Assembly: GCA_963970005.1 (NCBI GenBank)
Contig: CAXAMN010008624.1
Location: forward strand, 196,336 to 260,335
Direction: 5' to 3'
Length of the DNA stretch: 64,000 bases
Source of the DNA: Durusdinium trenchii
Lineage: Eukaryota > Sar > Dinophyceae > Suessiales > Symbiodiniaceae
A program made the translations under genes and the position numbers. The notes beneath the pieces were generated by a model. It saw only the letters and a program-made list of their open reading frames with translations, had not been told where the DNA came from and made no database searches. This document shows positions 34,539-47,228 of the stretch, piece by piece. Within the stretch, counting starts at the first letter, position 1. Each line of letters begins with the position of its first letter.

Positions 34539-35752
34539 CATTGAACAGAGTCCCTGAAGACTTGGTGCTCACATGTCACAGCAGGTTGGACACCCAAGAA
34601 CCTCATGTCTCAGGAGCGGAGAAAGCTGGGCTTCAGCTCTGTGGAGGCACAAGGCCGCAGTGAAGGGGCCGCTGTTTGATGGATTGAAGCTGGCTGATGG
34701 CGATGATTATCGCGTATTTGCATGTATTTTCTGAAATCATGTTCAATCCAATCCTGATGCACTGATTTCATTGCAGCAAAGGTGAGGGGTTGCTCGAACG
34801 ACAGCTAGTTGTGTGCAGTGGTTTAACATGTTTTACCAAAGTAAATGAGTACAGTACTATATGACATTATCTGACTATATATATACTTCTTGTCGATATT
34901 CCTATTCCTAGTCCAGGGACCTGACTTGCTGCGTTACGACGCTTTGGCTTTCTCCGCTTGATCAGGTCTTGCTGAATCACTGGGATGAGCCAACCTGCCC
35001 AATGCCCATGGACGTTAGCTTTGAGTCGTTAGTTCCGACGCTTTGAGTCGTTTTGTACAGAGGGCCTTGGCGCCACTGGGCGCCAGACACTTGCTGCGCC
35101 AGCAGCGGGCTGAAGCAGCTGGGATGGGAAGTGACCCGCGGGGAGAATCACAAACAGCGGCGCTGAGATTTCTGAGGTGTTGCAATTCTTCGTAGAGGTC
35201 GGTCCCAGATGGAAAGAAGGAATGCAAAAATATGTGTTTTAATTGAAGGATCGTGACATGCTTCATGTTCACATAATCCAGAGAAACTCGTTGCCTTGCA
35301 AGTTGACACTCTCGCTTTTCCTAGGCCGTTGGTGCCTCAAAACATGAAGCTTTACAAGGCTAGCTGGCTTGACTTGAGTTTCTCTTCCGTTTTCCTTTGC
35401 CAGCGCAAGCTTTTGATCTCGAAACTCCAAACTATTTGTTTGTTGTTTTCGACTCGTGATCTCTGTTTCATATATTATATGATATTCTAAGGTTACTTGA
35501 ATAAAGGGACCATCCGACCATTTCGGGTGCTTTGCAGCAAAAAGACATCAATACAAAACACCTGGTCATTGGCCAAGCGGAACTGATACTTTTTTGACAG
35601 GTTTGTTGATTGAGAGGTGAGCATGTGTGTTTTTCATCGGTTTGGGACAGCCCTCCACCAGAAATGTGCTTTAGGATTTGACGACATTTCGGCTCAGAAG
35701 AACATCTAGAGTCTAAACGCCTCCCATTGCGACACCTCACGAGCCTCGCACC
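34539..35752. other. Spacer between UNC-45-like gene and first transporter copy
   Basis: No exon could be supported. A GC-richer segment at about 35050-35170 reads openly in + (RALAPLGARHLLRQQRAEA) but has no partner exon. The last ~60 bases before the ATG at 35753 resemble those before the ATG of the second copy (47229) and may be shared leader sequence. Confidence 0.3.
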
Positions 35753-38700
35753 ATGTCTTTGCCCTTCGGAGCAACCAGGCGTTCTTCGGCCGTTTTTGCT
35801 CTGTCGCGTTTTGTTACATGTCCACCCGGGGTGTCCAGCCGTTCTATTTGTTGGTCTATCATTGTGCGGCTGTCGAGTCAGGACTGGTCGGATCGGTCCC
35901 CCAACGTAGAGATCTGACCAATTGAAGCTCACACTCACGGCAGGTTCACCCCGATCGAGAGCTCCCTGGGTGGTATGATGATCGGCGCCTCTGCCGCTAT
36001 GGCCTACCTCATCGACGGCAAAATCACCGGCATTAGCGGCGTGGGAACCCAGTCACCCGGACACGAACAGCTTTCTGAGCTCCTGAAACACCGCCTTTTT
36101 GCTGAAGAGTGCCAACCACTCTAGCACTTTGACCTAGAGAGTGTTGTGGTGCTGTTCCAACCTCAAGTGCACAGTTGAAAACATACAAGCCTTCTAGCAA
36201 CACCTGTTCGCGACCATGTTGCTTCATCCCAAGACGCGTTCTCATAGCTGGGACGAGCGCCGGTGACTGGAAGGCAAGTAGGAGAGCCACGAGCCGGAAT
36301 TCAATTAAGTACTTATACAAATACCTGCATCCTGCGCCCTTTCCACATCGAAATCCTCTTTATCTGTACGAGACGTTGATAGATTCATCATACTGTATAT
36401 GATATGACAAAGACAGGAGCTTGCTGGAGGCTTTCATTTTGGGCCGACACTGAGGTATCATGGGCCCCTTCTTTCGTGGCGTCACTAAGTGTGATCCTGT
36501 GAAGGCAGAGTGGAGGGAGTTCGGAAGAACTCCGAACATCTCCGAATTCTAAACGAAGTTCTTTCGTTAAATATAAATTGACTGTTTTTCGGAGAAGTGC
36601 AACACAAACCTGGAAGAAGTTCTGCACCCTAGAGCCACAAGACTGTAAATGGTGGGGTGCCGGAGTGCATGGCGGACTTTGCTTGGCGTAAGCGGGATGA
36701 AACCAACCAGCTGGAGCTCCCTTTGTGAATGGTAACGTTAAGTGACTGATTTGGGGACTGGCACTAACGCCTCGAAGCTCAAGTGCAAGGGTTTGTCCAT
36801 TCGGTGAGACGATGATTTCAGTGTGATTAACAAACACGAGACGAGACTGTTGGGATCATTGCTCCACCATACTACCAAGAACCCGAGTGTTAAATTATGT
36901 CAGGCCGGTTTGGGCCAAATCTGATAGTGCGGAGAACGGTCAACAGAGCAAGTAGGTCCTAGGTCTCAAAATCGGAGCTAGGATTTTCTGAAGCTTGGAA
37001 GCCAGGATGGACAGCTATGGAAGTTGCTCTTTTTGACCGGCTTCTTGGTGACAGGATTACAGCGCTGTGGTCGGCTCAGAGGATCAGATTCTTAAGCTGA
37101 TGGCCGTGTGGGTTTGGAAGGTGTTGAGAAGAGGACAACACAAGGACAAACTACATCAAACTACCCGTTTAAATCCTCTTAATAGTGTTTAGATCTGTTT
37201 AGCTAGAGTACTGAAATCGATCCGTGGCATTTGCCATTTCAAGTAGAAGCACCCGGCCCAAAAGGGTGTGTGTAGATGGCAACGGAGTTGATGACGTGGA
37301 GATGCTGAGGTTTGTTCTTGGGCGGCTTAGTGGATTTGGCGCTCAACTGGGACTTCTCGTTCCCCCACGCACCTCCTTTGCACGCCGTACGGTACCTGCT
37401 GGCAGGCCTGGCAGCGAAGGCTTTGTTTCCAAAGGAATATCCGATGTACCAAAGACGGATTCTCAGAAAGGTGAAGCAAGATCATGAGACGGCACGATGC
37501 AGATGACGCCACTTCAGGTGTGGCGGTGGGCATCGGGACGCGTGTCGGTAAGGGCTGCACCAGCGGGCACGGGATTTGCGGCCTGCCGCGCTTCTCTTTG
37601 AGAAGTTGGACGCTGGACGGCACATTGCATTTCAGAGAAAGGGAGATAGGAAGTCACTGGAAAAGCCATAAATGTGGGTAAGACTCAGAGCAAGGCTCCA
37701 CTTTGAGGTGAGGTGTGAGGTGAGAGGTGAGAGGTGAGGTGAGGGAGTGAGTGAGAGTGAGGGCGAGGGCGAGGGCGAGAGCGAGAGTGAGAGAGAGTGA
37801 GAGAGAGTGAGAGTCAGAGTCAGAGTCAGAGTGAGTGCGTGAGGGTGAGCGTGAGCGTGAGCGTGTGTGAGTGAGAGGGTGCATGTTTATGAAAACAACG
37901 GTTTTTGATAGGTCGTGACGGCGGACTTCAACACACATTGTTTTTTACAGCACGGAATGGACTAGTTAGTGCACGCCAAGAGAAAAGTGAAAATTACACC
38001 AGCATAGACCCCAGATAGCAAAAACATGCAACCTGTCTCCACCACGTGCACAGCCAGCTCACAGCACCAGCACCAACACCGGCACACAGCACCAGCACCA
38101 GCAACCTGTCTCGAAAATGCGCACGGGCAACTCATTGTTATTTGAAGTAAGAACCCCATAGCTTCACTATCTGGGGAATTGGACAGCGCCCTGCAATGTC
38201 AGCAGGTCCAAAGCATAGACAGGAACCTTTTTGACACACTTGGGTGTATCTCCTCTACCAGTTCTATCTACCAACCAAACAGACCAACCCACCTAGTCGG
38301 TACAAGGCCACCGATGCTTCTAAGCCTTGCCCCTTCCGACGGAGCCCTTTTCATTGTTTTGTCGGGAAGTCATAGGGAAGCGCAGGAGTGGCATCAAGTC
38401 CTGCATACACCGTAGGTGTTGAGGTGAAGATCAGCTTGACAACAGTTTAACAACCCTCCAAGAATCCCTAGCAATGCATAACATGTAAGTCGTCCTTAGA
38501 TGTCCTTAGATATGCCTGTCTCCACCACGTGCACAGCCAGCTCACAGCACCAGCGCCGGCACCCGGCGCCCAGCACCAGCACCCGCACAGCACCAGCACT
38601 ATAGCGCCGGCACGCGCCACCCAGCACCAGCAACCTGTCTCCACCACGTGCACAGCCAGCTCACAGCACCAGCACCAACACTGGCACCCAGCACCAACAC

Positions 38701-41700
38701 CAGCACCAGCAACCTGTCTCCACCACGTGCACAGCCAGCCACCAGCACTGGCATCCGGCATCCGGCACCCAGCACCAGCACCGGCGCCAGCAACCTGTCT
38801 CCACCGCGTGCACAGCCAGCTCACAACTCCAGCACCAGAGCACCAACACCGGCACCCAGCACCAGCAACCTGTCTCGAAAACGCGCACGGGCAATTCATT
38901 GTTATTTGAAGTAAGAACCCATAGCTTCGCTATCTGGGGAAAAAACCTTGTGTTCCTTTACTGCTGGTCTTCGACTGTCGGTTTTTGAGGTTTTTTTCCA
39001 TGTGTCTTGTCGGGAGGCCGGGGGGCCAGATCGGAGCTGTTTGGGTGACGGTTTTTGACGTTTTTGTTGGGCAGAAACTTTGGTTTTTGTGGTGTTTTTG
39101 TACATTGCCGAGGCTTGACGTCTTTGCGCAAAAATGTAAACAACCTCGCAAATAGCAGTGTTTTTGGCGACCATGTCGTTGAAAACGTCGCAATTTGCGG
39201 TACTGTTTGACAGCAGGTTCAAAAAAGCATTATAAATAGCTGTGTTTTGGGCCACGGCAAACTCAAAAACATCGCTATTTGCAATGGTTTCTGCCTCACA
39301 GAGCATAAAGACACTAAAATACATAGTGGTGTTTTCGGCAGCGTCAACCTCAAAAACCTCGCTATTTCTAGTGGTTTTTGCTTTCCGGCGTGTGAAAACA
39401 CTGTCAATAACGGTGTTTCGGCAGATGCCAAAAAAACATATATATGTGTGTTTTATATATATTTGTATATATGTGTGTGTGCGTTGGGAGCGGGAGCTGA
39501 ACGCAACAATCTGTTTGGATCCACACTTACTAAATGGCAACATGATGAACCCTTGTGATATATGGTGATGAATGAAGATAGCGCATACTTCTGGCGTATT
39601 ACGTTCTACGATCGTTGTTGCGTCATGCCATCACTCATTAGACTCGCTATTGATTTGTAGGGCAACATGCACGGCATAAGCAAAAACCTGTGTTTTTTAC
39701 TGTTCGTCTTCGATTTTCGGTTTTGAAGCGTTCTTCTTTTTTCGTGTGTCTTGTCGCGAAAGCCGGGGGGGCCGGATTTTCTGATTTCGAGTTTGTGTGG
39801 GTGACAGTTTTCGCCCTTGTTGTTGGGCAACTGTTTCATGGCCATGGCGGCACGGGCGGACCTTGCCACGCGGCGTGAAAATAGATATTGCAATATTGTG
39901 TAATGGTATACATATATCATATTTATATACACACATCATTACAACCTTTTCCCGGAGAAGTTTTTTTGTAAATTTAAATGTAACACGGTGTGAGAATTGA
40001 CAGTTGGACTTGTCAGTCCGATCCGCAGCTGACCCAACACAGTTGAACTTTGGTTTGCCTGTTTATGTGTATGTGTATATATATACATATATATATGTAT
40101 ATATATTCAGACTTGAGACTTGAGGCAGACTTTGTATTTCATTGACGTGGGTTTATTTATTGAGTCTTGTATTTATGTACTTGTGCCATCTTTAATATGT
40201 TAAAAGATCGCCAAATATGCAAGATTTGCAGAAAATACCAGTGAAGTATGACCTTGGGTGTTTTTTGGGGGGGATAGCATATGTATATATATATATAATA
40301 TAGTTATATATGCTCTTTAAAATACCCTTCCCATACCCTAGTCCTAGTATGTAATGAGAAGGCCACCCCCATATAAAACGGTTCATGTATATGAAAAGGG
40401 GGTCCACCCCTCAAATCGTAGTAAACTATCATTTCACATAACTGTTGGACGTCGGTTCCCCTCAATTATTTTGCTTGATTATGCTAGACTTTCAATGTTG
40501 TTTTGAGATTGTATAGACATTCCGTTCGATCGGGAAAGAAACAGGCAATGCCAAGGCAAGCTGTATGTCGTTTGTACGTTTGAAAGTAGGACTTTATAGA
40601 GACTTGAAACTTATGAGTATAAGTTCCAGAGTGGGATCAAGCATGCTGGCAGTTTGCCACGGATACGCCCGCACTTTCTGACAGGTGTCTACACTATCTT
40701 AAAATGCACGTGCCACCCCATCAAATTATATGGCCAAGGGGTCTACCCTATGAAAACACGTGCCACCCCAATGCTTTATATCTATATCCCAAGCAGGACC
40801 CCCAGGCGGAATGCACAGGGTCGTGCACATTTTTATCACGGTATCTCAAGGGATTGGGATTGTGTAGACAGCCATCGACTGTAGGATTTCAGTGCCCACC
40901 TTCATGGCCGTGGCAGCTGCGACGGTCGCTATTACCCGACACGCTTTGAAGATGGATGGCACGGGGCAACTTGGTGGAGTGGAAGTAATCGAATGAGACA
41001 GCCCCACTGGTCCGCAAGTCTGGTCAGTGCCCATCAGATCTAGACCCTCCACCCTATTGTTTGGGAGGTTCCGAGATGTTTTTCAACGATAGGTGCCCCG
41101 GGTGGGTCACTGTTCACCAACCCGACACCACCTTGCGTATAGGTGGACTTGTCCTATGATGTTCACATGGTTTGGCGCAGAACATGTTCAGAACTAGCAA
41201 TCTCGGATGGTGTATCATCCTCAGAAGCTCCTTTGAAGAGACCATTGGGGCCGTGGGAACAAGTTCCTCGTCCAGTATGAGGCTACTGTGTTTTGCATCC
41301 GACTTGAGAGTCTTGGTTATATAAACAGAGGGATCCCCGCAGCACCGCCTTTGCCTCGCTGCGGGTGGCGAGTTGTGTTCACTGCACACGTTTGAGGTTC
41401 AGCCCGCAGATTGCTCAATTGCAGTGGCCCCCCAGGCGACGACGGAGAGGGAGCTGGAAAAAGGGCGAGTGCTTGGCAAGTGAGTCAATTGCAGATTTGA
41501 CTGCCAAGTTGGATCTGATTTTTCAGTTGTTCTTTCGGATGGACTCTTCCCAGGCTGTTCTTACTTTGCTTCAGATTGCAACTGGCCATAAATCAGCTCG
41601 ACATGGTTCCCTGTAGCAGGTGGGAGTTTCCTGTGGGCGCCTTCTTGGGCAGCTTGAGCTTGATTGCGCTCACCGTGCTTTTGCCTGACCGCTTCAAAGT

Positions 41701-44700
41701 GTGAGCTGGCCAGCAGGGCAGAGGCAATGGGTCTATTGCGTACTGCGGTTTTCAGGCCATGAGCCTTCTTTGGGCAACACTGGCAAGCTAGCATTGACCT
41801 CCCCTACAAAGGGATGAACCAATGCAGGCGAAGATTGGTTCATCGCCAATACTGTGCCAGAGTATGACAGAGTGAACCAAGAACTAAAGCAAAACTAAAA
41901 TGGAAAGCGGACATGCAGACCCTATTTTTGTATCAACATAGCATCAATCGTAGACCTGTATACTGTACTTCATCTCAGCTGGATACTGATTGGACATCGC
42001 TTCCGTAGTAGATTCAAGCTCAGCTGGTGGCGCAAGACTTACGCTACATGATTTCCACCAAGAAAATATAATAGACATGGTATGGAACCTCCACATGTAT
42101 CTAACAAAAACTTCTTTCCATGCTCGCAGCAAAGTTATTGAATATCAACGTTCCCACCCAACGAGCCCAAACTTCAACGGGCCGAGGTTTGTGTCACCGC
42201 TGTCCTCGGGCCTCATCTTCGCCTTCGGCCTGGGCGCCTCTGGCATGACCAACCCCAGCAAGGCACCAGCGCAGAGCAGCCCATTGGACAGAGGACATCT
42301 GGAGACATCGATGCACTTGTTACTAGTAGCGTTCTTGTTACTACTAGTAAGGCACTTGTTACTAGAAGCGATGCACTTGTTACTAGTAGCTTCTGAGTGC
42401 CACCAGAGGTGAGATAGATTCGTGAAGGGTCTTCATGGAACCCATGGACCAGGTGTTGAACTTCTTGGACTTCGGAGGCTACTGGGATCCTTCGTTGGCC
42501 TTCGTCATGGGTTGTGGCATTTGCGCCGCTTGGTGAAAGGGATTTTCTTTCTCTTCCATGAACGCCCAGACTCTTTCCCTCGCTTCTTTGTTTCTGTGCG
42601 GTTGTCCTCGTGCCAAGTGATTGTGCATGTTTGTGCCTTGCATGGGAAGGTGAACAGCATGCAACGGGACTTTCCTCCAGGCATTGGTGTTTGATCGCCA
42701 TGTGAGGTCACGGAGACCTTTTACGTTTTGAGCCCCATTGGCACATTGGTCCCAATCTCCCGGAAGTAAGTTGCAAGTTGCATAAATGAAGCAATGCCCA
42801 AAGTCTGAGGTGTGTTTGGTTTTGGGCTGCAAGCTTGAGCAACTTGAGGTCAGTGGACCTGCTTTCATTTTGGCCGAGCAGCTGGGAAAGGCCGAGCTGA
42901 GGGGGTCTGAGTGAGGAGGCTTGAGGAGCATTGGGATGGATCATTTTGTGTCGTGAACCAGGAGAATCTCAAATCAATGGTGATTCAAAGTTCAATCCCG
43001 AAATCCCAAACAGTCAAGGGACAGGGAACAATGACAAGTAGTTTATAAGAATCGGAGCAACTAATTGTTTTTCCAAGTGTGTTTTAAGTGTTTTTTTCAG
43101 GTTTGTTTCTTGATCTAGTGTACCACCACCGCCGCCACTGCCACTGCCACTACCACTGCGACTACGACGACGACGACGACGACGACGGCGACTACTACTC
43201 CTCCTCCTGCTCCTCCTCCTCCTGCTGCTGCTGCTCTTCCTCCTCCCGCACCTCCTCCTCCTCCCCCTCCTCCTCCTCCTCCCCTCGCTCTTCCTCCTCC
43301 TGCTCTTCCTCCTCCTGCTCTTCCTCCTCCTGCTCTTCCTCCTCCTGCTCTTCCTCCTCCTGCTCTTCCTCCTCCTGCTCTTCCTCCTCCTGCTCTTTCT
43401 CCTCCTCCTCCTCCTCCTCCTGCTCCTGCTCCTCCTCCTCTTCCTCCTCCACCTCCTCCTCCTCCTGCTGCTACTGCTACTGCTACCCTATGCATCATGC
43501 AAACAGATGGTTGTTAAAGATTGGCATGAGCACGCAAACTAGGATCCCACAAGATGCACAAAAGAGGAGCGGTTGGCAGAGTGGTTCCCAAGCAAAAAAT
43601 AACATAGCAGTCACGTGGGAATTTTCACTTGATTTAGCTAGGAAAGATTAGAGCAAAACGAAAACCTATTGAAAAAGAAAACCAACTGATGAGATGATGC
43701 CCGAAGCTCACTTACACGACATTCGATGTGTTGACCCCTACTCACTTGGTCAGTTGGTCCAAAGATTTTGGAACTGATGGCACATAGGCAAGGAAACTGG
43801 AGTCACCTCCCTGCGATAAGCAATGACACTGACACAGGCGGCTGAAGAACAGCAGTTTTTCCTGCCTCCGTTCTTCCCTCGTTCTTCTCTCGCTGTGAGA
43901 GGTCTCGACGCCCTTGATTGAGGGCTGCAAGTTCGAGAACCCGCCGAAAAAGGGGAACTATGTGCCCCTGGTGATTGGTTCCTGGACAAACATTGGGACA
44001 AAGTATTGTTTGCAAAGCTGGCATCACACTGACACTGAACCAATTTCCCGATATATGGCCACAGATCAACAAGTCCAGGCCAACACTTTACCTGGGCCAT
44101 TTGTCCTTTGAACTAAGTCAAGTTCCATCATCCCCAATCATCCCCAAAAAACAGAGGTCGCCTCACATGGAAGACAAGTTGGGCCCAGGGGCCTTGGGAC
44201 TATGTTTGGGTTCCTTTGCATCTTGACTGGGGGCGAGATGGTCTTATCCATGACCAAGGTCCTCATCCATCATAAAGGATGATACGGATTAAACTCAGCG
44301 GGTGCATTCTTAGAGAGGAGATCAAAGACAGAAACTCACCAATAAATCCGAATTCGCATAAAACGTAAACAATAACTCCTTACAATGCCAAGGTGCCAGC
44401 CTTTTTGGCCTTGGGTGGGGCCTTTGCGGACTTTGCCCTGGTCCTGCGCTGGTGGCGCTGGTCCCGCAACCAGGCATTGTTATGTCACAAAGCCTTTGTG
44501 TCAAAGCCGGAAAAGGGCAGATGCAGTCATGTATAGAAGAAGAACGTGTGACATGTTTGATTGTTTCACCGATCCATGTTGGGGGCTCCTCTGAATTGAC
44601 ACGTGTGGCATTGTCAGTTTCTTCGCACAGAAATTGTTGTTTTTGAATACTGATCGCACTTCCATGGAGACCTATATAATAGAACATCAGGCTCAGGTGT

Positions 44701-44930
44701 AAAGTACTACGAGCACGGGCACAAATCAATGGTTGCAGTAAATTCAGGACGGGTTCAACCCCGTCCCGCTTGTCCTTTTCTTCACCTTAAGGAAGATCGT
44801 CACTGGCATTTGGCGTACTTGGCAGCCAGATTTCGGAGTCGCCGCTGCTGCCTTGGTCATTTGCATTGCGTGGCTTACCACCGACCGGCTGATCTTGTAC
44901 CCTGGTTGCACCATGAAATCTTGCTGGTAG
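35753..44930 (+). CDS. YeeE/YedE-family sulfur (thiosulfate) transporter, tandem copy A
   Basis: Fifteen exons: 35753-35778, 35944-36038, 36455-36504, 37006-37039, 37310-37405, 37518-37608, 40885-40965, 41397-41435, 41620-41697, 42187-42262, 42453-42524, 42849-42890, 43902-43977, 44393-44465, 44792-44930. They total 1068 nt in one frame, 355 residues, ATG to TAG. The product is a multi-pass membrane protein with both halves of the YeeE/YedE fold: [10 protein letters not shown] and GKITGISG near residues 16-41, [18 protein letters not shown] (105-122; Cys114, His118, Cys121), [12 protein letters not shown] (211-222), [10 protein letters not shown] and [12 protein letters not shown] (296-307; Cys300). 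Bacterial YeeE (TsuA) takes up thiosulfate and uses conserved cysteines in the GCTSGH and CPGP motifs. Substrate and membrane here are inference. Donors are 11 GC, 1 GA, 1 GT and 1 unresolved (intron 9). The largest intron (37609-40884) holds most of the local repeats. Confidence 0.88.
37700..37880. repeat. GAGGTGAG/GAGAGTGAG microsatellite in intron 6 of copy A
   Basis: Purine-rich run of GAGGTGAG, then GAGTGAG, GAGGGC, GAGAGTGA, GAGTCA and GTGAGC repeats. The equivalent intron of copy B (50034-50567) has no such array. Confidence 0.85.
38006..38945. repeat. CAGCACCAGCAACCTGTC minisatellite with duplicated edges
   Basis: Blocks of CAGCACCAGCACC repeats alternate with CTGTCTCCACCACGTGCACAGCC (blocks at about 38031, 38517, 38634, 38716 and 38799). 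The edge sequence from GTCTCGAAAA through GCGCACGGGCAA to TAGCTTC(A/G)CTATCTGGGG occurs twice, at 38109-38175 and 38872-38938. The left edge CCCCAGATAGC (38009-38019) is the exact inverse of the right edge GCTATCTGGGG (38928-38938), so the whole reads like an element with 11-bp inverted ends plus an internal partial copy. Confidence 0.65.
38902..39543 (-). CDS. ORF with 28-29-residue tandem repeats, unknown
   Basis: A 213-codon minus frame. Its N-terminal half is four degenerate copies of a unit of about 28-29 residues with the core NSDVFExxxAxNTAI ([44 protein letters not shown]); at DNA level the unit is 80-95 bp (39147-39420). The C-terminal half is basic ([18 protein letters not shown]). 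It lies inside intron 6 of the transporter copy A, on the opposite strand. The basic region recurs at 39683-39835. Probably a decayed dispersed repeat that happens to keep a frame. Confidence 0.35.
   Translation of the reverse strand: MLPFSKCGSKQIVAFSSRSQRTHTYIQIYIKHTYICFFGICRNTVIDSVFTRRKAKTTRNSEVFEVDAAENTTMYFSVFMLCEAETIANSDVFEFAVAQNTAIYNAFLNLLSNSTANCDVFNDMVAKNTAICEVVYIFAQRRQASAMYKNTTKTKVSAQQKRQKPSPKQLRSGPPASRQDTWKKTSKTDSRRPAVKEHKVFSPDSEAMGSYFK
39683..39835. repeat. Second copy of the 38940-39080 repeat
   Basis: Both copies run from AAAACCTTGTG/AAAACCTGTG through a TTTACTG, CGGTTTT, TGTGTCTTGTCG, GCCGGGGGG-CC and GTGGGTGAC series in the same order and orientation, with many substitutions and small gaps. 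The copies are about 0.75 kb apart, start to start. Confidence 0.6.
42305..42395. repeat. CTAGTAGC array in intron 10 of copy A
   Basis: Four units of about 21 nt with the core CACTTGTTACTAGTAGC or its variants, between exons 10 (ends 42262) and 11 (starts 42453). Intron 10 of copy B lacks it. Confidence 0.8.
43126..43485. repeat. CTC-rich array with 15-bp unit in intron 12 of copy A
   Basis: CGACGACGA and TCCTCC runs flank about seven perfect copies of the 15-mer TGCTCTTCCTCCTCC (about 43301-43400). The poly-Ser frame (+) and poly-Glu frame (-) are by-products, not genes. Confidence 0.9.
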
Positions 44931-47228
44931 GATCAAGTGTTACTCTATGTTACTCTTATTGCAAGCTTCGGATAGTAGGATAGCTCTCGGATACTATTTG
45001 GATAGCTTTGGTGACTTGTTTTATGTCATTCGTGCTTCGATGGTTATTTTTGGACCTGGAGTCTCGCAATGCCCAAGGCACTTCGGGTCCCGCGTCACCA
45101 GCAGCCCGGTGACCCCTGCAAGCACCGAGAAAGCAGGTCCGTGAGGTGTCACAGCTGCACTGTAAAGGATTCCCGTGTGATTTGTTCTACACCACGCGCA
45201 AATGTTGACAAACTGCATCATGCATAAACTGTGCTTATCCTGCGAGATTTTGGATGTGATTTGGTCAAAACAACGGACATCTCATCCCCAGTGTAGAGCC
45301 TCGTAGAGCTGCAAACCAAGCAAATGTTGGCAACTTGGATGACCCTCTCTATCACGTGGAGGTTTGTCATCGACAATAGTATCATCAGCGATGGACGAAT
45401 TTCCATGCAATAGATTGCACCAACACAAGCTGCAAGAACCCTTGGGTTTCCAAGACCACTTTCGATGGGCAGAAATCCTGCACAGAATACAGGAAACCTG
45501 GCTTTCATTCAACTCGTTTCTTTAAGAATGTCACAAGAACTTTCAAGTGGGGCATTCAACACCGAATCTGTGGAAAGTTGGGATTCGGATAACTAAGTTA
45601 GACTCTAAAGGCCTTCCTCCGCACTCTGTGCGAGGACTTCAGGACTCCGTGGTGCCTCACTTTTTTTTTCAAAGGCGTGGTCTGCCACATGTGAGGCGCG
45701 ATGTTGGGCAACGGCGGCCAGGGAAATGCCTCAGAGACTTCAAAGATAGTTGCTCATAGGACCACTGTGTGATTCGAAGAAATCTGCAAAGCCCAGGGGT
45801 GTGGCCCTTGTCTTTGAGGCATATCTGGTTTTCTCATAGTTCTCTGCAATTGTACAGAAAACTGTCTTGGGAACTAAATGATTCCCCTTGTGGAGACCTA
45901 TGCTTCTGAAACTGCTCCTGCCTTTGTGCAAGCAGCATGCCTGTCTTATGCCAATGGCATCGCAAGATGCGATGGCCATGGGATTCGAGACGCAAAGACC
46001 AAGACTCGGAGATGTCCAACCCACTTTGGTTGTCATGTTGAGCACAGGGTCTTCGTGCTGGTCATGGTGTCCACGGTGTTGGGCGATTTTGGGCCTTCTA
46101 CTGACGTAACGCTTTTTTATGTGACCACACAATTACAGGGGGGTAGGGTTGGGTGGGGTTGTGTCGGGGCAATGACGTTCGGTTGAATCATCAGCGTTCA
46201 TCTTCATCTTCATTTCAAGCCCTTCATATTTGTCTTCGCTTCCTGAACATGTGCATTCAGAATCATTTCGTAGGGAAAGTGTACGTGTTTGAATGTAATT
46301 GTCTTTTGTTATTTCATCAGCTTCATCTTGATCTTCGTTTTATGAACCATAAAGGTTAAAGGTGGTTCAATAATGCTGAAAGCAGTGGGACACTTGTGTG
46401 TCAAAAAAGTCCAATTGAAAGAAGTGTATTTCCGTGGAACTTTTTTTTGCGCTTTAAACCTACTTATGTGTGGCGAAAACGCCGAAAACTAAAAACGTGG
46501 ACCCTCTTGGTAGGCTTGGCCCCTCAGAAGCCATCCTCAAATCATGATTTCACATTTCCCCACAAGGACATCTTCATGAATCAAGGCCCAATTGACACCA
46601 CGTTCATGCTGCCCTTCCGATGAACAAAAGGCTGCTTGAGGCCTCAGCACCAAAACGCATTTTTGTCAGAGTACTGGATTCGCAAAGTTTAGACTAGAAC
46701 TGGTTTTTCAAGTTATACAATTACACCTGACACAGACAAACAAAGTTCTTCGATTGACCAGGTTCTTCCACTAGACCATAGACGGGTTGTGCTCCGTCAA
46801 ACCGTGTTTGAGGGGTCAATGCCGATGCTTCTCAGACGCAAGTGCTCTTAAAACAGCTTAAAACAATCATATTACTGTACTTGTAGGTGTTTGATGTTTG
46901 TTTGGTTGTTCTGAAACAGCATCGATAAGGCCTTGTCTCGAATCGATCGGGCATAGTTTTACCCTGCACTTCCGACCCGCTCAGGAAAGTGTGTCACAAA
47001 ACCCGTGCCAGCGCAATGCTTCGTTTTGCATGGTGATTACATATATTATATACATGCTTTATCGTTCTATTTGCAGGTGTCATTCTGGGTTCTTTGATTT
47101 GCATTGGCTTCCCACAAGGAACTCAACCAGGAAGTTGTAGAATGCTGTAGAATGCTTCCCACACAGACTTTCATCCCAAGCGTCCTCCGCAGCCAGTTTC
47201 AAGCCCCCCGCGGCACGACTCGCAAGCA
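44931..47228. other. Spacer between the two transporter copies
   Basis: About 2.3 kb with no supported exon. Open frames on both strands over 45740-46190 read smoothly (minus: KVGWTSPSLGLCVSNPMAIA) but the strand cannot be decided. The spacer would contain the 3' end of copy A and any promoter of copy B. Confidence 0.35.

Noticed and set aside
42305..42395. CRISPR array
   Set aside because: Units are only about 21 nt with no constant repeat/unique spacer alternation, and the genome is eukaryotic.
43115..43498. Poly-Glu, poly-Ala/Gly and poly-Ser open frames
   Set aside because: They are all frames of one CTC/TGCTCT microsatellite inside intron 12 of transporter copy A.
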